Positions 36,001-64,000 of a DNA stretch of 64,000 bases are shown in pieces (the stretch's first letter is position 1; each line of letters starts with the position of its first letter). Made by a program: the position numbers and the translations under genes. The notes under the pieces were generated by a model. That model ran no database searches and was not told where the DNA came from. It saw nothing but the letters and a program-made list of their open reading frames with translations. Source of the DNA: Streptomyces violaceusniger Tu 4113 (lineage in GTDB: Bacteria > Actinomycetota > Actinomycetes > Streptomycetales > Streptomycetaceae); NCBI RefSeq assembly GCF_000147815.2, contig NC_015957.1:9052001-9116000 (forward strand). Direction: 5' to 3'.

Positions 36001-39000
36001 CCAGGAGAACGGCAGCCGGATCCCGTCGGCCTCGGCGCCCAGGAAGTCGCCGAGCGCGACCCCGTGCAGCGCGGCGTCCAGCAGCGCCGGATGCAGTCCG
36101 AACAGCGCGGCGTCGGCGTGCTGCCGCTGCTCCAGGCGCAGCTCGGCGAAGACCTCATCGCCGCGCCGCCAGGCGGCGTTGAGCCCCTGGAACGCCGGGC
36201 CGTAGCCTACGCCGCCCGCCGCGAACCGCTCGTAGAGGTCGTCCACGTCGAGGGCGACGGCCTCGGCGGGCGGCCATACGGACAGGTCGGCGCCGCCGTC
36301 CGTGGCGTCACCGGAGGCCAGGACACCGCCGGCGTGACGGATCCAGGGCTGGTCCGAGGCGTCGCCCCGGTCCGCGTCCGGCTCCGGGCGGGAGTAGACC
36401 TCCAGCGTCCGGCGGCCGCTCGCGTCGGGCGCGCCGACGGTCAGCCGGAGCTGGATCCCGCCCCGGCCGGGCAGGATCAGCGGCGCTTCGAGGGTCAGCT
36501 CCTCCAGCAGATCGCAGCCGACCTGGTCACCGGCGCGGATCGCCAGTTCCACGAAGGCCGTCCCCGGCAGCAGCGCGGTGCCGGACACGGCGTGGTCGGC
36601 GAGCCAGGGGTGGGTCTGGAGGGAGAGCCGCCCGGTGAGCAGGAAGCCGTCGGAGTCGGGCAGTTCGACGGCGGCGCCCAGCAGCGGATGCCCGGCGGCG
36701 CCAAGCCCGGCGGAGGCGACATCGCCCACCGCGAGCGGGACCTCGATCCAGTAGCGCTCGTGCTGGAAGGCGTACGTGGGCAGCTCGACGCGCTCCGCGC
36801 CCGTACCGTCGAACACCGCCTCCCAGTCCACGCCGACGCCACGTGTCCATGCCTCGCCAAGAGAGGCCCAGAAGCGGTCCACACCGCCCTCGTCACGGCG
36901 CAGCGAACCGATCGCGGCAGCCTCACGGCCCGCGCTCTCGGCGGTCTCCTGCACACCCATCGTGAGCACGGGGTGGGCGCTGGACTCGATGAAGGCACCG
37001 AAGCCCTCGTCCAGCAGACGGCGGACCGCACCCTCCAATTCGACGGTACGGCGGAGGTTGGTGAACCAGTACTCCGCGTCCAGCTCCGGACCCTCGACCC
37101 ACTCCCCCGTCACCGTCGACAAGAACGGCACCTCGGCCGTCCTGGGCTCCACGGGAGCCAGCAACTCCAGCAGCTCCTCACGGAGCAACTCGACCTGCGC
37201 GGAGTGCGAGGCGTAATCCACCGGCACCCGGCGCGCCCGCACCTCATCGGCCTCACAGGAGGCCAACAGCTCGTCCAGCGCCTCCGGCTCACCCGAAACC
37301 ACCGCCGAGGAGGGACCGTTGACGGCCGCGACGGAGATGCGCTCCTCGCCCCACGCCGCGATCCGCTCCCGTACATCCGCCACCGGCAGCGCCACCGACA
37401 CCATGCCGCCCTCACCCGCCAGCACCCGGCCAATCGCCTGACTCCGCAACGCCACCACACGCGCCGCATCCTGAAGCGACAGGATTCCGGCCACACAGGC
37501 GGCGGCGATCTCACCCTGCGAGTGGCCGACCACAGCCGCCGGCCGAACCCCCAGCGAACGCCACAGCTCCGCGAGCGAAACCATCACCGCGAACAGCACC
37601 GGCTGAACCACGTCCACGCGCTCCAGCGACGGCGCACCCTCGGCGCCCCGCAGCACCTCCACCAACGACCAGTCGGTGAACTCCGCCAGCGCCGCGGCGC
37701 ATTCGTGGATACGGGCCGCGAAGACGGGCGAGGCGTCCATCAGCCCCACCGCCATACCGGTCCACTGCGACCCCTGCCCCGGAAACACGAACGCCGTCCG
37801 GCCGGCCGTTCCGGTGCCCTGGACCAGCTCGGCCACCGCCTCGCCCCGGGCGAGCGCCGTCAGAGCGCGGATGAAGTCGTCGCGGTCCGTGCCGAGCAGC
37901 ACCGCGCGCTGGTCGTGGACGGCGCGGGTGGTGGCCAGGGAGTAGCCGACGTCGGCCGGGCGCAGGCCCGGGTCCGTGTCGAGGTGTGCCAGCAGCCGCT
38001 CGGCCTGGGCGCCCAGCGCCGCCTCGCTCCTGCCGGACAGGATCCACGGCAGCACACCGGGCTCGGGCGGGGCGTCGGCGGGCGTGGGCCGCTCCGCCGG
38101 GGCCTGCTCGATGATGGTGTGCGCGTTGGTGCCGCTGATGCCGAACGAGGACACCGCGGCCCGGCGCGGACGGCCGGTCTCCGGCCACTCCACCTGCTCG
38201 GTGAGCAGCGACACCGCGCCCGCCGTCCAGTCCACGTGCGGCGAGGGCTCGTCCACATGCAGGGTCCTGGGCAGGACGCCGTGCTCGATGGCCTTGACCA
38301 TCTTGATGATTCCGGCGACACCGGCCGCGGCCTGGGTGTGGCCGAAGTTGGACTTCACCGAGCCGAGCCAGAGCGGCTCGTCCTCGGTCCGCTCCTGGCC
38401 GTAGGTGGCCAGCAGTGCCTGGGCCTCGATCGGGTCGCCCAGCGTCGTACCGGTGCCGTGTGCTTCGACGACGTCCACCTCTGCGGCGGACAGCCGGGCG
38501 TTGGCGAGGGCCTGGCGGATGACGCGCTGCTGGGACGGGCCGTTGGGCGCGGTGAGGCCGTTGGAGGCGCCGTCCTGGTTGATGGCCGAGCCACGGACGA
38601 TCGCCAGCACCGGATGGCCGTTCTTGCGGGCGTCCGACAGCCGCTCCACCAACAGCATGCCCACACCCTCGCCCCAGGCCGTACCGTCAGCGGCGGCGGC
38701 GAAGGGCTTGCAGCGGCCGTCGGTCGCGAGGCCGCGCTGCTTGCTGAAGGCCACGAAGGTGCCGGGGGTGGCCATCACGGTCACACCGCCCGCGAGCGCG
38801 AGCGAGCATTCGCCGCTGCGCAGCGCCTGCACCGCCATGTGCAGGGTGACCAGCGACGACGAGCACGCCGTGTCGACGGTGACCGCCGGGCCCTCAAGAC
38901 CGAAGGTGTACGACACCCGGCCCGAGGCGACACTGCCGGAGCTGGCGGTGCCCATATAGCCCTCGAGGCCGTCGGGGGCGCGGTGCAGCAGGGTGCCGTA

Positions 39001-42000
39001 GTCGTTGTACATGACGCCGGTGTAGACACCGGTCCGGCTGCCGCGCACCGCCGCCGGGTCGATCCCGGCCCGCTCGAACGCCTCCCAGGACGTCTCCAGC
39101 AGCAGCCGCTGCTGCGGGTCCATGGCGAGCGCCTCACGCGGCGAGATCCCGAAGAAGACGGGGTCGAAGTGGTGGGCGTCGTGCAGGAATCCGCCGTTGC
39201 GGGCGTAGCTGGTGCCCTGCTGGTCGGGGTCGTCGTCGTAGAGCGACTCGATGTCCCAGCCGCGGTCGGTGGGCATGTCGGTGATGGCGTCCTCGCCATC
39301 CGTCACGAGCCGCCACAGGCCCTCGGGCGAGGTCACGCCGCCGGGGAAACGGCAGCTCATCGCCACGATGGCGATCGGCTCGTCGTCGCCTGCGGTGGCG
39401 GTGGCGACGGGTGCGGCGGCATCCTCCTGGCTGCCCTGTGCCTCGGCCCGCAGATACGCGGCGAGAGCGGCGGGGGTCGGGTAGTCGAAGATCAGCGTCG
39501 CGGGGAGCCGGACGCCACTGACCCCGGTCAGGCGGTTGCGCAGCTCGACGGCGGTGAGCGAGTCGAAGCCGACCTCGCTGAACGCGCGCTGCGGCTCGAC
39601 CGCGTCGGGCCCGGCGTAGCCGAGCACGGCCGCCACCTGCGTACGGACCACGCCGAGGACGATCGCCTCGGCCTCGGCGTCGGACACCCCGGCGAGCTGC
39701 TGGGCGAGCGCGCCGGACCGCGCCGCGGCGGCGGCCTGGGCCGCGCGGCGGGGCGGGACGCGGACCAGACCGCGGAAGAGGGGCGGCAGCATTCCGGCGC
39801 TCGCCTGTGCGCGGAGCGCGGTCAGGTCGAGGGGCATCGGCACGAGGAGGGCCTCGTCGGCGGTGTCCGCGAGGTCGAACAGCTCGCGGCCCCGGTCGGC
39901 GGTGATGGCGGCGACGCCACCGCGCCGCAGCCGGTCCAACTCCGCCTCGTCCAGCTCCCCGGCCATGCCGCCGGACTCGGCCCACAGGCCCCACGCGAGG
40001 GAGGTGGCGGGCAGGCCCTGCGCGGTGCGGTGCTGGGCGAGGGCGTCCAGGAAGGCGTTGGCCGCCGCGTAGTTGCCCTGGCCCGCACCGCCGAAGACAC
40101 CGGCGGCGGAGGAGAACAGGACGAACGCGGACAGGTCCGCGTCCTGGGTCAGCTCGTGGAGGTTCCACGCCGCGTCCACCTTCGGACGCGCCACGGTGGC
40201 CATGCGCTCGGGGGTGAGGGAGGCGATGACTCCGTCGTCCAGGACGCCTGCCGTGTGGATGACGGCGGTGAGGGGGTGGGCGGTGGGGATGGACGCGATG
40301 ACCTCCGCGAGGGCGGTGCGGTCGGCCGCGTCGCAGGCGGCCCAGTGTGCTTCTGCGCCCAACCCGGTGAGTTCTGCGGCGAGTTCGGGTGCGCCCGGCG
40401 CCTGGTCACCTCGGCGGCTGAGCAGGAGGAGGTGGCGTACGCCGCGCTCGGTCACCATGTGCTTGGCGAACAGCATGCCGAGGGTGCCGGTGGCGCCCGT
40501 GATCAGGACCGTGCCATTCGGGTTCCACTCGGGCGCCTGGTTCTCCGCCGCCACGGCGGCCCGTGCCAGGCGCGGGGCCCGGACCTCGCCGTTGCGCACC
40601 GCGACTTCCTGTTCGCCGGATGCCACAGCGGTCGGCAGTGCGTCCAGCGAATCCGCGTGGCCGTCCACGTCCACGAGCAGGATTCGGCCCGGGTTCTCCG
40701 ACTGGGCGGAGCGGATGAGGCCGCGGGCTGCGGCGTGGGCCAGGTCGGCGCCGGAGATGAGGACGACCAGGTAGGAGTCCGCGAAGCGGTCTTCGGCCAG
40801 GTAGGTCTGGAGGGTGGTGAGGGTTTGGGCGGTGGCTTGATGTGCGGCTTCGGTGGGGGTTTCCCCTATCCCGCCCCTTCCCGCAACCATGGGCTCCGCC
40901 CCTGGACCCCGGTCCTCAAGCGCCGGACGGGCTGGGTGTGCCGCGCCCGGGCCTTCAGGTGCCGCGCCCGTACGCCCTTCGGGCGTGTCCTCAATCGCCG
41001 GACGGGCTTGATTCGCCAGCGACACCACGATGTACTCCGGGGCCTTCCCCGCCGCCTCGGTCAGGGTGGCCAGGTCCGGGTAGATCTCAAGGCCCAGGGG
41101 ATTGGGGCCCACCGCCACCCAGCCGTCCGTGGATACCGGGCCGGACGGTGTCGGGACCGGCGTCCAGTCCACGCGGAACAAGGCGTCTGCCGCCTTGCCG
41201 TCGGAGCGGTCTGTGCTCAGTTGGTCCGGGGAGACCGTGCGCAGTGCGAGGCGTTCCACCTCGGCCACCGGGGCGCCGGTGACGTCGGCGAGTTGCAGGG
41301 ACACCGTGCCGTTTCCGGCCGGGGACAGCCGGACCCGTACGCTGTCCGCGCCCACCGAGTGGACGCGGACACCGGTCCAGGAGAAGGGCAGTCCGCCCTG
41401 GCCCGGGTTCTCGGTCAGGTCGCTGAGCCCGATGGTGTGCAGGACGGCGTCCAGCAGGGCCGGGTGCAGGCCGAAGACGGCGGCGCCGGGCTCGGCGTCC
41501 TCGGGGAGGGCGACCTCGGCGTAGACCTCGCCGTCGCCTCGCCAGGCGGCTCGCAGCCCCTGGAAGACGGGGCCGTAGCCGAAGCCCGCCTCGGCCAGGC
41601 CGTCGTAGAGGCCGTCAGTCTCGATGCGCTCGGTGCCCGCGGGCGGCCAGGCGCTCAGGTCGAACGTCGGGGCCGCGGGCGCGCTCTCCGCGAGCACACC
41701 GGTGGCGTGCCGCAGCCACGGCTCGTCGTCTCCGGCCTCGTCGGGGCGGGAGTGGAGGGCGAGGGTGCGGCGGCCGGTGTCGTCCTGGGCGCCCACGGCG
41801 ATCTGGAGTCGGACCCCGCCCCGTTCGGGCAGGATCAGCGGGGCCTCCAGGGTGAGTTCCTCGACCAGGTCGCAGCCGGCCTGCTCACCGGCGCGCACGG
41901 CCAGTTCCACGAACGCGGTGCCGGGCAGCAGCACCGCGCCCATGACGGCGTGGTCGGCCAGCCACGGGTGGGTGTCCAGCGCAAGCCGCCCGGTGAACAG

Positions 42001-44868
42001 GAAGCCCTCCGCGTCGGCCAGGGACACGGCCGTGCCGAGCAGCGGGTGGTCGGCGGTGCCGAGGCCGAACGAGGTCACGTCGCCGTAGGCGGTGCCCGCG
42101 TCCAGCCAGTAGTGCTCGCGCTGGAAGGCGTAGGTGGGCAGTTCGACGCGCTCGGCGCCGGTCCCCGCGTAGTAGGCCTCCCAGTCGGGGGCCGTGCCCC
42201 GGGTGTGCAGGGTGGCCAGGGCGGTGGTCAGGGTCTCGGCCTCGGGGCGGTCCTTGCGCAGCGCGGCGGCGAACGCCACGTGCTCGGATTCGCCCGCCAG
42301 GCACTCCTGGCCGAGCGCGGACAGCACCCCGTCCGGGCCGAGCTCGAGGTAGGTGGTGACGCCCTGCGCCTCCATCGCGCGCATGCCGTCGAGGAAGCGC
42401 ACGGCCTCGCGGACATGGCGGACCCAGAAGTCGGCGGTGGCGATGTCCGCGGCGGGCGCTGTGCCGCCGGTCAGGTTGGAGACCACCGGGATCTTCGGGG
42501 CCTCGTACGTCAGGCTCTCGGCGACCTTGCGGAACGCCTCCAGCATCGGGTCCATCAGCGGCGAGTGGAAGGCGTGGCTGACGGTGAGCCGCCTGGTCTT
42601 ACGGCCCTGGGCCTCGAAGCCTTCCGCGATCTCCACGGCCGCGTCCTCGTCACCGGCGATGACGACCGACGTCGGGCCGTTGAGCGCGGCGATCGAGACG
42701 CGCTCGGTCAGCAGCGGCGTCACCTCGTCCTCGGACGCCTGGACGGCGATCATCGCGCCGCCGCCCGGCAGCCGCTGCATCAGCCGGCCCCGGGCCGCCA
42801 CCAGCAGTGCGGCGGCGTCGAGCGAGAGCACCCCCGCGACATGGGCGGCGGCGATCTCGCCGATGGAGTGTCCGGAGACCACGTCCGGCTTCAGGCCCCA
42901 CGACTCGACGAGGCGGAACAGCGCCACCTCGATGGCGAACAGCGCGGGCTGGGTGAAGCCGGTCCGGTCCAGCGCGGCGGCGTAGTCCCCGAACAGCACG
43001 TCCTTCAGGGGCCGTTCGAGGCGCGGGTCGAGTGCGGCGCACACCGCGTCGAACGCCTCGGCGAACGCCGGGTAGGTCGCGTACAGCTCGCGCCCCATGC
43101 CGAGCCGCTGGCTGCCCTGGCCGGTGAAGAGGAACGCCAGCTTGCCCCGGGTCTCCACGCCCTGGACCACCCCGGCGGCGGGCTCACCGGAGGCGAGCGC
43201 GGCGAGGCGGTCGAGGAAGGTCGCGCGGTCACCGGCGATGACGGCGGCCCGGTTCTCCAGGGCGGCGCGGGTGGTGGCCAGGGAGTGGCCGAGGGACACC
43301 GGGTCCAGCTCGGGGCGTTCGGCCACGTAGCTGTGGAGCCGGGCGGCCTGGGCGCGCAGGGCGTCCTCGCCCTTGGCGGAGACCAGCCACGGCAGCAGCG
43401 GGAGGTCGCGGGGCTCCGCCGTCTCCTCGACGGGGGCCTCCGCGGGGGCCTCGTCGGCCTCCTCGCCGTCGGTCGCCTCCTCTGCCACCGGCGCCTGCTC
43501 GATGATCAGGTGGGCGTTGGTGCCGCTGATGCCGAACGAGGACACGGCGGCGCGCCGCGGACGGTCGGTCTCCGGCCACGGCCGGCCCTCGGTCAGCAGC
43601 GAGACGGCCCCGGCCGACCAGTCGATATGCGGCGACGGCTCGTCGATGTGCAGCGACTTCGGCACATAGCCGTGCTCGATGGCCTTGACCATCTTGATGA
43701 TCCCGGCGACACCGGCGGCGGCCTGGGTGTGGCCGACGTTGGACTTGATGGAGCCCAGCAGCAGCGGCCGCTCCTCGCTCTTCTCCTTGCCGTAGGTGGC
43801 CAGCAGCGCCTGCGCCTCGATCGGGTCGCCGAGTGTCGTGCCGGTGCCGTGTGCCTCGACCACGTCGATCTGGTCGGCGGTCAGCCGGGCGCTGGCGAGC
43901 GCCTGGCGGATGACGCGCTGCTGGGACGGGCCGTTGGGCGCCGTCAGGCCGTTGGACGCGCCGTCCTGGTTGATCGCGGAACCACGGACGACGGCCAGCA
44001 CCCGGTGGCCGTGTCTGCGGGCGTCCGACAGCCGCTCCACCAGCAGCATGCCCGCGCCCTCGGACCAGCCGGTGCCGTCCGCCGACGCCGCGAAGGACTT
44101 GCAGCGGCCGTCGAAGGACAGCCCGCGCTGGCGGCTGAACTCGGTGAAGGTGCCGGGCGTCGACATCACGGTCACACCGCCCGCGAGCGCCAGTGAGCAT
44201 TCGCCGTTGCGCAGCGCCTGCATGGCCAGATGCAGGGTCACCAGCGACGAGGAGCACGCCGTGTCGACGGTGAGCGCGGGGCCCTCCAGGCCGAAGGTGT
44301 ACGCCACCCGGCCGGAGGCGATGCTGCTGGAGCCGCCGGTGCCGAGATAGCCCTCGACACCGGGCGGCACGGCGCGCAGCCGCGAGGCGTAGTCGTGGTA
44401 CATGACGCCCGCGAAGACACCGGTACGGGTGCCGCGTACGGAGGTGGCGTCGATGCCCGCCCGCTCGAACACCTCCCAGGTGGTCTCCAGCAGCAGCCGC
44501 TGCTGGGGGTCCATCGCGAGGGCCTCGCGCGGATTGATGCCGAAGAACGCCGGGTCGAAGTAGTTGGCGTCGTGGAGGAAACCGCCCTCCCGGACATAGC
44601 TCGTGCCCGCGCCGTCCGGATTGTCGTCGAAGAGCCGCCCGATGTCCCAGCCGCGGTCGGTGGGGAACTCGGAAATGCCGTCCCCGCCCTCGGACACCAG
44701 CCGCCACAGGTCCTCGGGCGACTCGACGCCGCCCGGGTAGCGGCAGCTCATGCCGACGATCGCGATGGGCTCCTGGTCCTCCGACTCCACCTCCTGGAGG
44801 CGGCGGCGGGTCTCATGCAGGTCGGCGGTCACCCGCTTGAGAAAGTAGCGGAGCTTTTCCTCATTCAT
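33094..44868 (-). CDS. Modular type I PKS, terminal two modules plus thioesterase
   Basis: 3924 residues. N-terminal docking coil (about 1-30). Module 1: KS (Cys near 205), malonyl AT (GHSIGE Ser near 668; HAFH near 766), DH (HxxxGxxxxP near 972, D-x-x-x-H near 1140), KR (GATGTLG near 1458, intact Ser and Tyr near 1600, LDD = B-type), ACP (Ser near 1770). Module 2: KS (Cys near 2002), AT of methylmalonyl type (GHSQGE near 2449; YASH near 2554), DH, KR (intact), ACP (near 3591). The TE has GHSSGG near 3786 and GNHF near 3904. The last extender therefore brings an alpha-methyl group, and each module is expected to leave an E-type double bond. The TE releases the chain as acid or lactone. GAGAGGG precedes the ATG. 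It accepts the chain from the protein encoded at 44931-62291. Confidence 0.95.
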   Translation of the reverse strand: MNEEKLRYFLKRVTADLHETRRRLQEVESEDQEPIAIVGMSCRYPGGVESPEDLWRLVSEGGDGISEFPTDRGWDIGRLFDDNPDGAGTSYVREGGFLHDANYFDPAFFGINPREALAMDPQQRLLLETTWEVFERAGIDATSVRGTRTGVFAGVMYHDYASRLRAVPPGVEGYLGTGGSSSIASGRVAYTFGLEGPALTVDTACSSSLVTLHLAMQALRNGECSLALAGGVTVMSTPGTFTEFSRQRGLSFDGRCKSFAASADGTGWSEGAGMLLVERLSDARRHGHRVLAVVRGSAINQDGASNGLTAPNGPSQQRVIRQALASARLTADQIDVVEAHGTGTTLGDPIEAQALLATYGKEKSEERPLLLGSIKSNVGHTQAAAGVAGIIKMVKAIEHGYVPKSLHIDEPSPHIDWSAGAVSLLTEGRPWPETDRPRRAAVSSFGISGTNAHLIIEQAPVAEEATDGEEADEAPAEAPVEETAEPRDLPLLPWLVSAKGEDALRAQAARLHSYVAERPELDPVSLGHSLATTRAALENRAAVIAGDRATFLDRLAALASGEPAAGVVQGVETRGKLAFLFTGQGSQRLGMGRELYATYPAFAEAFDAVCAALDPRLERPLKDVLFGDYAAALDRTGFTQPALFAIEVALFRLVESWGLKPDVVSGHSIGEIAAAHVAGVLSLDAAALLVAARGRLMQRLPGGGAMIAVQASEDEVTPLLTERVSIAALNGPTSVVIAGDEDAAVEIAEGFEAQGRKTRRLTVSHAFHSPLMDPMLEAFRKVAESLTYEAPKIPVVSNLTGGTAPAADIATADFWVRHVREAVRFLDGMRAMEAQGVTTYLELGPDGVLSALGQECLAGESEHVAFAAALRKDRPEAETLTTALATLHTRGTAPDWEAYYAGTGAERVELPTYAFQREHYWLDAGTAYGDVTSFGLGTADHPLLGTAVSLADAEGFLFTGRLALDTHPWLADHAVMGAVLLPGTAFVELAVRAGEQAGCDLVEELTLEAPLILPERGGVRLQIAVGAQDDTGRRTLALHSRPDEAGDDEPWLRHATGVLAESAPAAPTFDLSAWPPAGTERIETDGLYDGLAEAGFGYGPVFQGLRAAWRGDGEVYAEVALPEDAEPGAAVFGLHPALLDAVLHTIGLSDLTENPGQGGLPFSWTGVRVHSVGADSVRVRLSPAGNGTVSLQLADVTGAPVAEVERLALRTVSPDQLSTDRSDGKAADALFRVDWTPVPTPSGPVSTDGWVAVGPNPLGLEIYPDLATLTEAAGKAPEYIVVSLANQARPAIEDTPEGRTGAAPEGPGAAHPARPALEDRGPGAEPMVAGRGGIGETPTEAAHQATAQTLTTLQTYLAEDRFADSYLVVLISGADLAHAAARGLIRSAQSENPGRILLVDVDGHADSLDALPTAVASGEQEVAVRNGEVRAPRLARAAVAAENQAPEWNPNGTVLITGATGTLGMLFAKHMVTERGVRHLLLLSRRGDQAPGAPELAAELTGLGAEAHWAACDAADRTALAEVIASIPTAHPLTAVIHTAGVLDDGVIASLTPERMATVARPKVDAAWNLHELTQDADLSAFVLFSSAAGVFGGAGQGNYAAANAFLDALAQHRTAQGLPATSLAWGLWAESGGMAGELDEAELDRLRRGGVAAITADRGRELFDLADTADEALLVPMPLDLTALRAQASAGMLPPLFRGLVRVPPRRAAQAAAAARSGALAQQLAGVSDAEAEAIVLGVVRTQVAAVLGYAGPDAVEPQRAFSEVGFDSLTAVELRNRLTGVSGVRLPATLIFDYPTPAALAAYLRAEAQGSQEDAAAPVATATAGDDEPIAIVAMSCRFPGGVTSPEGLWRLVTDGEDAITDMPTDRGWDIESLYDDDPDQQGTSYARNGGFLHDAHHFDPVFFGISPREALAMDPQQRLLLETSWEAFERAGIDPAAVRGSRTGVYTGVMYNDYGTLLHRAPDGLEGYMGTASSGSVASGRVSYTFGLEGPAVTVDTACSSSLVTLHMAVQALRSGECSLALAGGVTVMATPGTFVAFSKQRGLATDGRCKPFAAAADGTAWGEGVGMLLVERLSDARKNGHPVLAIVRGSAINQDGASNGLTAPNGPSQQRVIRQALANARLSAAEVDVVEAHGTGTTLGDPIEAQALLATYGQERTEDEPLWLGSVKSNFGHTQAAAGVAGIIKMVKAIEHGVLPRTLHVDEPSPHVDWTAGAVSLLTEQVEWPETGRPRRAAVSSFGISGTNAHTIIEQAPAERPTPADAPPEPGVLPWILSGRSEAALGAQAERLLAHLDTDPGLRPADVGYSLATTRAVHDQRAVLLGTDRDDFIRALTALARGEAVAELVQGTGTAGRTAFVFPGQGSQWTGMAVGLMDASPVFAARIHECAAALAEFTDWSLVEVLRGAEGAPSLERVDVVQPVLFAVMVSLAELWRSLGVRPAAVVGHSQGEIAAACVAGILSLQDAARVVALRSQAIGRVLAGEGGMVSVALPVADVRERIAAWGEERISVAAVNGPSSAVVSGEPEALDELLASCEADEVRARRVPVDYASHSAQVELLREELLELLAPVEPRTAEVPFLSTVTGEWVEGPELDAEYWFTNLRRTVELEGAVRRLLDEGFGAFIESSAHPVLTMGVQETAESAGREAAAIGSLRRDEGGVDRFWASLGEAWTRGVGVDWEAVFDGTGAERVELPTYAFQHERYWIEVPLAVGDVASAGLGAAGHPLLGAAVELPDSDGFLLTGRLSLQTHPWLADHAVSGTALLPGTAFVELAIRAGDQVGCDLLEELTLEAPLILPGRGGIQLRLTVGAPDASGRRTLEVYSRPEPDADRGDASDQPWIRHAGGVLASGDATDGGADLSVWPPAEAVALDVDDLYERFAAGGVGYGPAFQGLNAAWRRGDEVFAELRLEQRQHADAALFGLHPALLDAALHGVALGDFLGAEADGIRLPFSWTGVTLHAAGATALRVRIAPAGPDTVALTVADENGGAVASVDSLVLRRIAPEQLRAAQVTYHDSLFRLEWAPVPAPSAAPGTLRWALVGQDAANSTGLDTANSTGLDTANSAGLDAANSAGQDAAQGTDALGLVAALESAGADCAVFADLAELAAVVASGSPRPDVVLLPHTGPAGGGDVAEGARLATHAALDSALSWLAEEGLAGARLAFVTRRAVATSPEAEVHDLPRSAVWGLIRTAQTENPDRFLLLDLDGEETSADLLTAAVTGGEPQLAVRAGALHAPRLARVATQEQNEEQQSEGRAPQGLPEFDPDGTVLITGATGVLGGQLARHLVAERGVRQLLLNSRRGQRAPGMPELVGELTALGARVSVAACDVADREALSMLLAEVDPEHPLTAVVHTAGVLDDGLLPTLTPDRIDTVFRPKVAAAHNLHELTRDLDLSAFVLFSSAAGTFGAPGQANYAAANTFLDALAAHRRSAGLPALSLAWGLWEQRSAMTGGMADADVARMERSGMAPLSSRDGLELFDTACTVGGEAVLVPLHLDTAPLREQAAEGGLPAVFRGLVRAPARRRTVAAGAADTGGPSLARRLAGLAEAEREKAVLDLVRGQAAAVLGFPDAEAVGATRGFLEQGFDSLTAVELRNRLNAASGLRLAPTLLFDHPTPELVGRQLLAQLAGSVAAEGGAVSDAAREEAAGAEPSAVFGAMMREAGQLGKQEEFTRLLMDVSRFRPSFGRATELDKAPALVRLSRGETGPALVCFSSILSIGGPHQYARFAAGFRGHRDVLALGNPGFVAGERLPANPEAVIEAQAEAVLRETDGAPFVLLGHSSGGLLAHEVAARLESTGVFPDAVVLLDIYSHDRDAAVALQPGLSAGMDERSAGQVPVDDTRLLAMGAYFRLFGQWRPKEVKTPTLLVRAGERLFDWSRDGDWRSYWQLPHTALDVPGNHFTMMEEHAGTTARAVADWLS
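35641..35736 (-). repeat. 24-bp tandem repeat inside PKS module
   Basis: Four near-perfect 24-base units (35641, 35665, 35689, 35713) with a fifth partial one. They encode an eight-residue repeat of the type LDTANSTG in the structural KR subdomain of the last module (about residues 3044-3076). The other modules lack it. Confidence 0.9.
40850..41012 (-). repeat. In-frame Streptomyces interspersed repeat in KR linker (terminal protein, module 1)
   Basis: About 160 bases inserted between the structural and catalytic parts of KR. It contains two copies of the core GTCCTCAA-CGCCGGACGGGCT (about 40911-40932 and 40986-41008), with the GCTCCGCCCCTGGACCCC stem-like flank of the common intergenic Streptomyces repeat. 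It reads through in frame as about 55 residues rich in [13 protein letters not shown] units, with no stop. The same element is in the module at 46668-46901. Confidence 0.8.
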
Positions 44869-44930
44869 ACGTGCGTTTCCCTCTCGAGGAATCCGGAAGA
44901 CCTTGTCACTTCACGCCGGCCATGGTCATT

Positions 44931-62291
<17,361 letters not shown>

Positions 62292-62347
62292 TGGAGTCTC
62301 ACCCATGCTTCTCGTCACAAACCTTGCGCCCGGGGACCTTCAGATCC

Positions 62348-64000
62348 TCAGATTCCGAGTTCTTTGTCGATGAAGGCGAAGACCTCGTCGGGCGTCGCCT
62401 CCTGCAACTTCTCCGTCACGGTCCCGCTCTCGCCGTCCGCCGCCTCGGCCTCGGCCGTACGGGGCTCCGCCCACTTCGCCGCGAGATCCCGCAGCCGGGC
62501 CGCGATGTCGTCCCGTGCCGCGCTGCCGGGGTCGAGGACGGACAGCGCGGACTCCAGCGCCTCGAGCTCCGCCAGCCCGGGGGCGGCGGCCGTACCGCCG
62601 TCGCCCACGATCCGGCCGCACAGGAACTCGGCGAGGACCGCCGGGGTCGGGTAGTCGAAGACCAGCGTGGCGGGCAGCTTCTGCCCGGTGGCGGCGGTCA
62701 GCCGGTTGCGCAGCTCCAGCGCGATGAGCGAGTCGAAGCCGAGCTCCTTGAACGCCCGCCCCGCGCCGACCTCGTCGGTCGAGAGGTGGCCGAGCGCGGC
62801 GGCCGCGTTGGTGCGCACGACCTCCAGGACGACCACGGACTGTTCGGCCCGGGAGATCCCGGCCAGCCGCTTGCGCAGCGTGTCCGCCGGGGATCCGTCC
62901 GAGGCCGTGCCGGGCTCACCGGCCGTGGCGCCGGTCTCCCGCAGCCGCCGGACCTCGGGCAGTTCGCCGATGAGCGGGCTCGGGCGGACCGCCGTGTAGC
63001 CGTAGGCGAAGCGGTCCCACTGGATGTCGGCGACGGCCACGACCGTGTCGGCGTGGTCCAGGGCCCGCTGCAGCGCCGTGATGGCGGCGTGCGGCGCCAT
63101 CGCCGGGACACCGCCCCGGTCGAGCCGCTCGCCGATGGCACCGTCGGCGGCCAGACCCGTCTCGCCCCAGCGGCCCCAGGCCACCGAGGTGGCGGGCAGG
63201 CCCTGGGCGCGGCGCTGTTCGGCCAGCGCGTCGAGATAGGCGTTGGCCGCCGCGTAGTTGCCCTGTCCGGCGTCGCCGAGGGTGCCCGCGATACCGGAGA
63301 ACAGCACGAACGCGGACAGCTCCAGGTCGCGGGTCAGCTCGTGCAGATGGCGCGCCGCGTCGGCCTTGGGGCCGAGGACGGTGGCGAACCGCTCCGGGGT
63401 GAGCGCGTCCAGGACACCGTCGTCCAGGACGCCCGCGGCGTGCATGACCGCCGTGAGCGGCTGGTCGGCCGGGATGGCGGCCAGCAGCGTCTCGACGGCC
63501 TTGCGGTCGGCCACATCGCACGCGGCGACGGTCACCTTGGTGCCCAGCTCGGCCAGCTCGTCCCGCAGCTCGGCCGCGCCCGGCGCCTCCGGACCACGGC
63601 GGCTGGTGAGCACCAGATGCTCGGCACCGTTGGTGGCAAGCCAGCGCGCCACATGAGCGCCCAGGGCGCCCGTACCGCCGGTGACCAGCGTCGTACCGGC
63701 CGGCTTCCACGTCCGTACGGCGGGGGCACCGGCCAGCGGGGCGTGCGCGAGCCTGCGGGCGAACACCCCGGCCGCGCGCACCGCGAGCTGGTCCTCGCCG
63801 TCGGTCCCGGCGAGCACTCCGGCGAGCCGGGCCAGCGCCCGCTCGTCGGGCGATCCGGGCAGGTCGACCAGACCGCCCCAGCGCTCCGGGTACTCCAGCG
63901 CCGCGGTCCGGCCCAGGCCCCAGACGAGCGCCTGATCGGGGGATTCCACGGTGTCCGTCTGCCCGACGGCGACCGCGCCCCGGGTGGCGCACCACAGCGG
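62348..64000 (-). CDS. Modular type I PKS, partial (C-terminal KR-ACP-docking; N-terminus beyond window)
   Basis: The C-terminal 550 residues are visible; the frame is still open at the right edge. It shows the end of a KR (nucleotide loop GGTGALGAHVA, LDD motif). The KR catalytic Ser is replaced by Gly (codon 63293-63295), 13 residues before the Tyr of GNYAAAN. The ACP (FDSLIALELRNRL) follows, and then a helical docking tail ending in FIDKELGI. The KS, AT and any DH of this module are outside. It hands the chain to the protein at 44931-62291, whose N-terminal coil matches this docking type. Confidence 0.93.
   Translation of the reverse strand, partial: PLWCATRGAVAVGQTDTVESPDQALVWGLGRTAALEYPERWGGLVDLPGSPDERALARLAGVLAGTDGEDQLAVRAAGVFARRLAHAPLAGAPAVRTWKPAGTTLVTGGTGALGAHVARWLATNGAEHLVLTSRRGPEAPGAAELRDELAELGTKVTVAACDVADRKAVETLLAAIPADQPLTAVMHAAGVLDDGVLDALTPERFATVLGPKADAARHLHELTRDLELSAFVLFSGIAGTLGDAGQGNYAAANAYLDALAEQRRAQGLPATSVAWGRWGETGLAADGAIGERLDRGGVPAMAPHAAITALQRALDHADTVVAVADIQWDRFAYGYTAVRPSPLIGELPEVRRLRETGATAGEPGTASDGSPADTLRKRLAGISRAEQSVVVLEVVRTNAAAALGHLSTDEVGAGRAFKELGFDSLIALELRNRLTAATGQKLPATLVFDYPTPAVLAEFLCGRIVGDGGTAAAPGLAELEALESALSVLDPGSAARDDIAARLRDLAAKWAEPRTAEAEAADGESGTVTEKLQEATPDEVFAFIDKELGI

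Noticed and set aside
33052..44196. Long plus-strand open frame opposite the terminal PKS gene
   Set aside because: Same antisense shadow; no recognisable motif, and it spans the hairpin terminator at 33044-33082.

Overview
The window is very GC-rich, with Streptomyces-style coding (GTG starts, rare TTA leucine codons, dense GTGA/ATGA gene overlaps). The gene content fits a Streptomyces chromosome. A giant linear polyene-type polyketide cluster in a streptomycete recalls members of the S. violaceusniger/malaysiensis group, but the species cannot be fixed from the sequence.

Positions 1-16134 are mostly chromosomal housekeeping genes. They comprise a pair of dynamin-like GTPases (the left one cut by the window edge), a tRNA-Arg(TCT), a siderophore-interacting flavoprotein, an orphan cytochrome c oxidase subunit I, and a Spo0M-like protein whose C-terminus carries five TTA codons spaced exactly nine bases apart. 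Next come a KhtT/KhtU-like K+/H+ antiporter pair, a zinc alcohol dehydrogenase, a stand-alone MbtH-like protein, a polyprenyl synthetase, a crcB-DUF190-crcB fluoride-export operon and a LysR regulator.

Positions 16308-28449 look like the tailoring, regulatory, starter-unit and export arm of a modular type I polyketide cluster. It holds a PAPS sulfotransferase, a large LAL/LuxR activator, an arginine-monooxygenase-like FAD amine oxidase, an AMP-forming acyl-CoA ligase, a type II thioesterase homologue that has lost its catalytic Ser and His, a DrrA/DrrB-like exporter, and a free-standing acyltransferase. Together these match the known route that turns arginine into a 4-guanidinobutyryl starter for clethramycin/mediomycin/ECO-02301/azalomycin-type polyketides. 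The sulfotransferase points to the sulfated linear polyenes (clethramycin/mediomycin). The amide hydrolase expected for this route is not in the window.

Positions 28484-33082 form an island bounded by strong hairpin terminators. It holds an NB-ARC/TPR protein, an XRE regulator with a DUF397 partner, and two small divergent genes.

Positions 33094-64000 hold the end of the PKS on the minus strand, transcribed from the right edge leftwards: the last part of one PKS protein, then a three-module protein, then a two-module protein ending in a thioesterase. Predicted last steps, in order: KR lacking its Ser (partial module); KR lacking its Ser plus a DH with an altered motif; full reduction; ene; ene; ene with an alpha-methyl branch; thioesterase release. 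Two of the modules carry in-frame copies of a Streptomyces interspersed repeat in the linker just before the catalytic KR.
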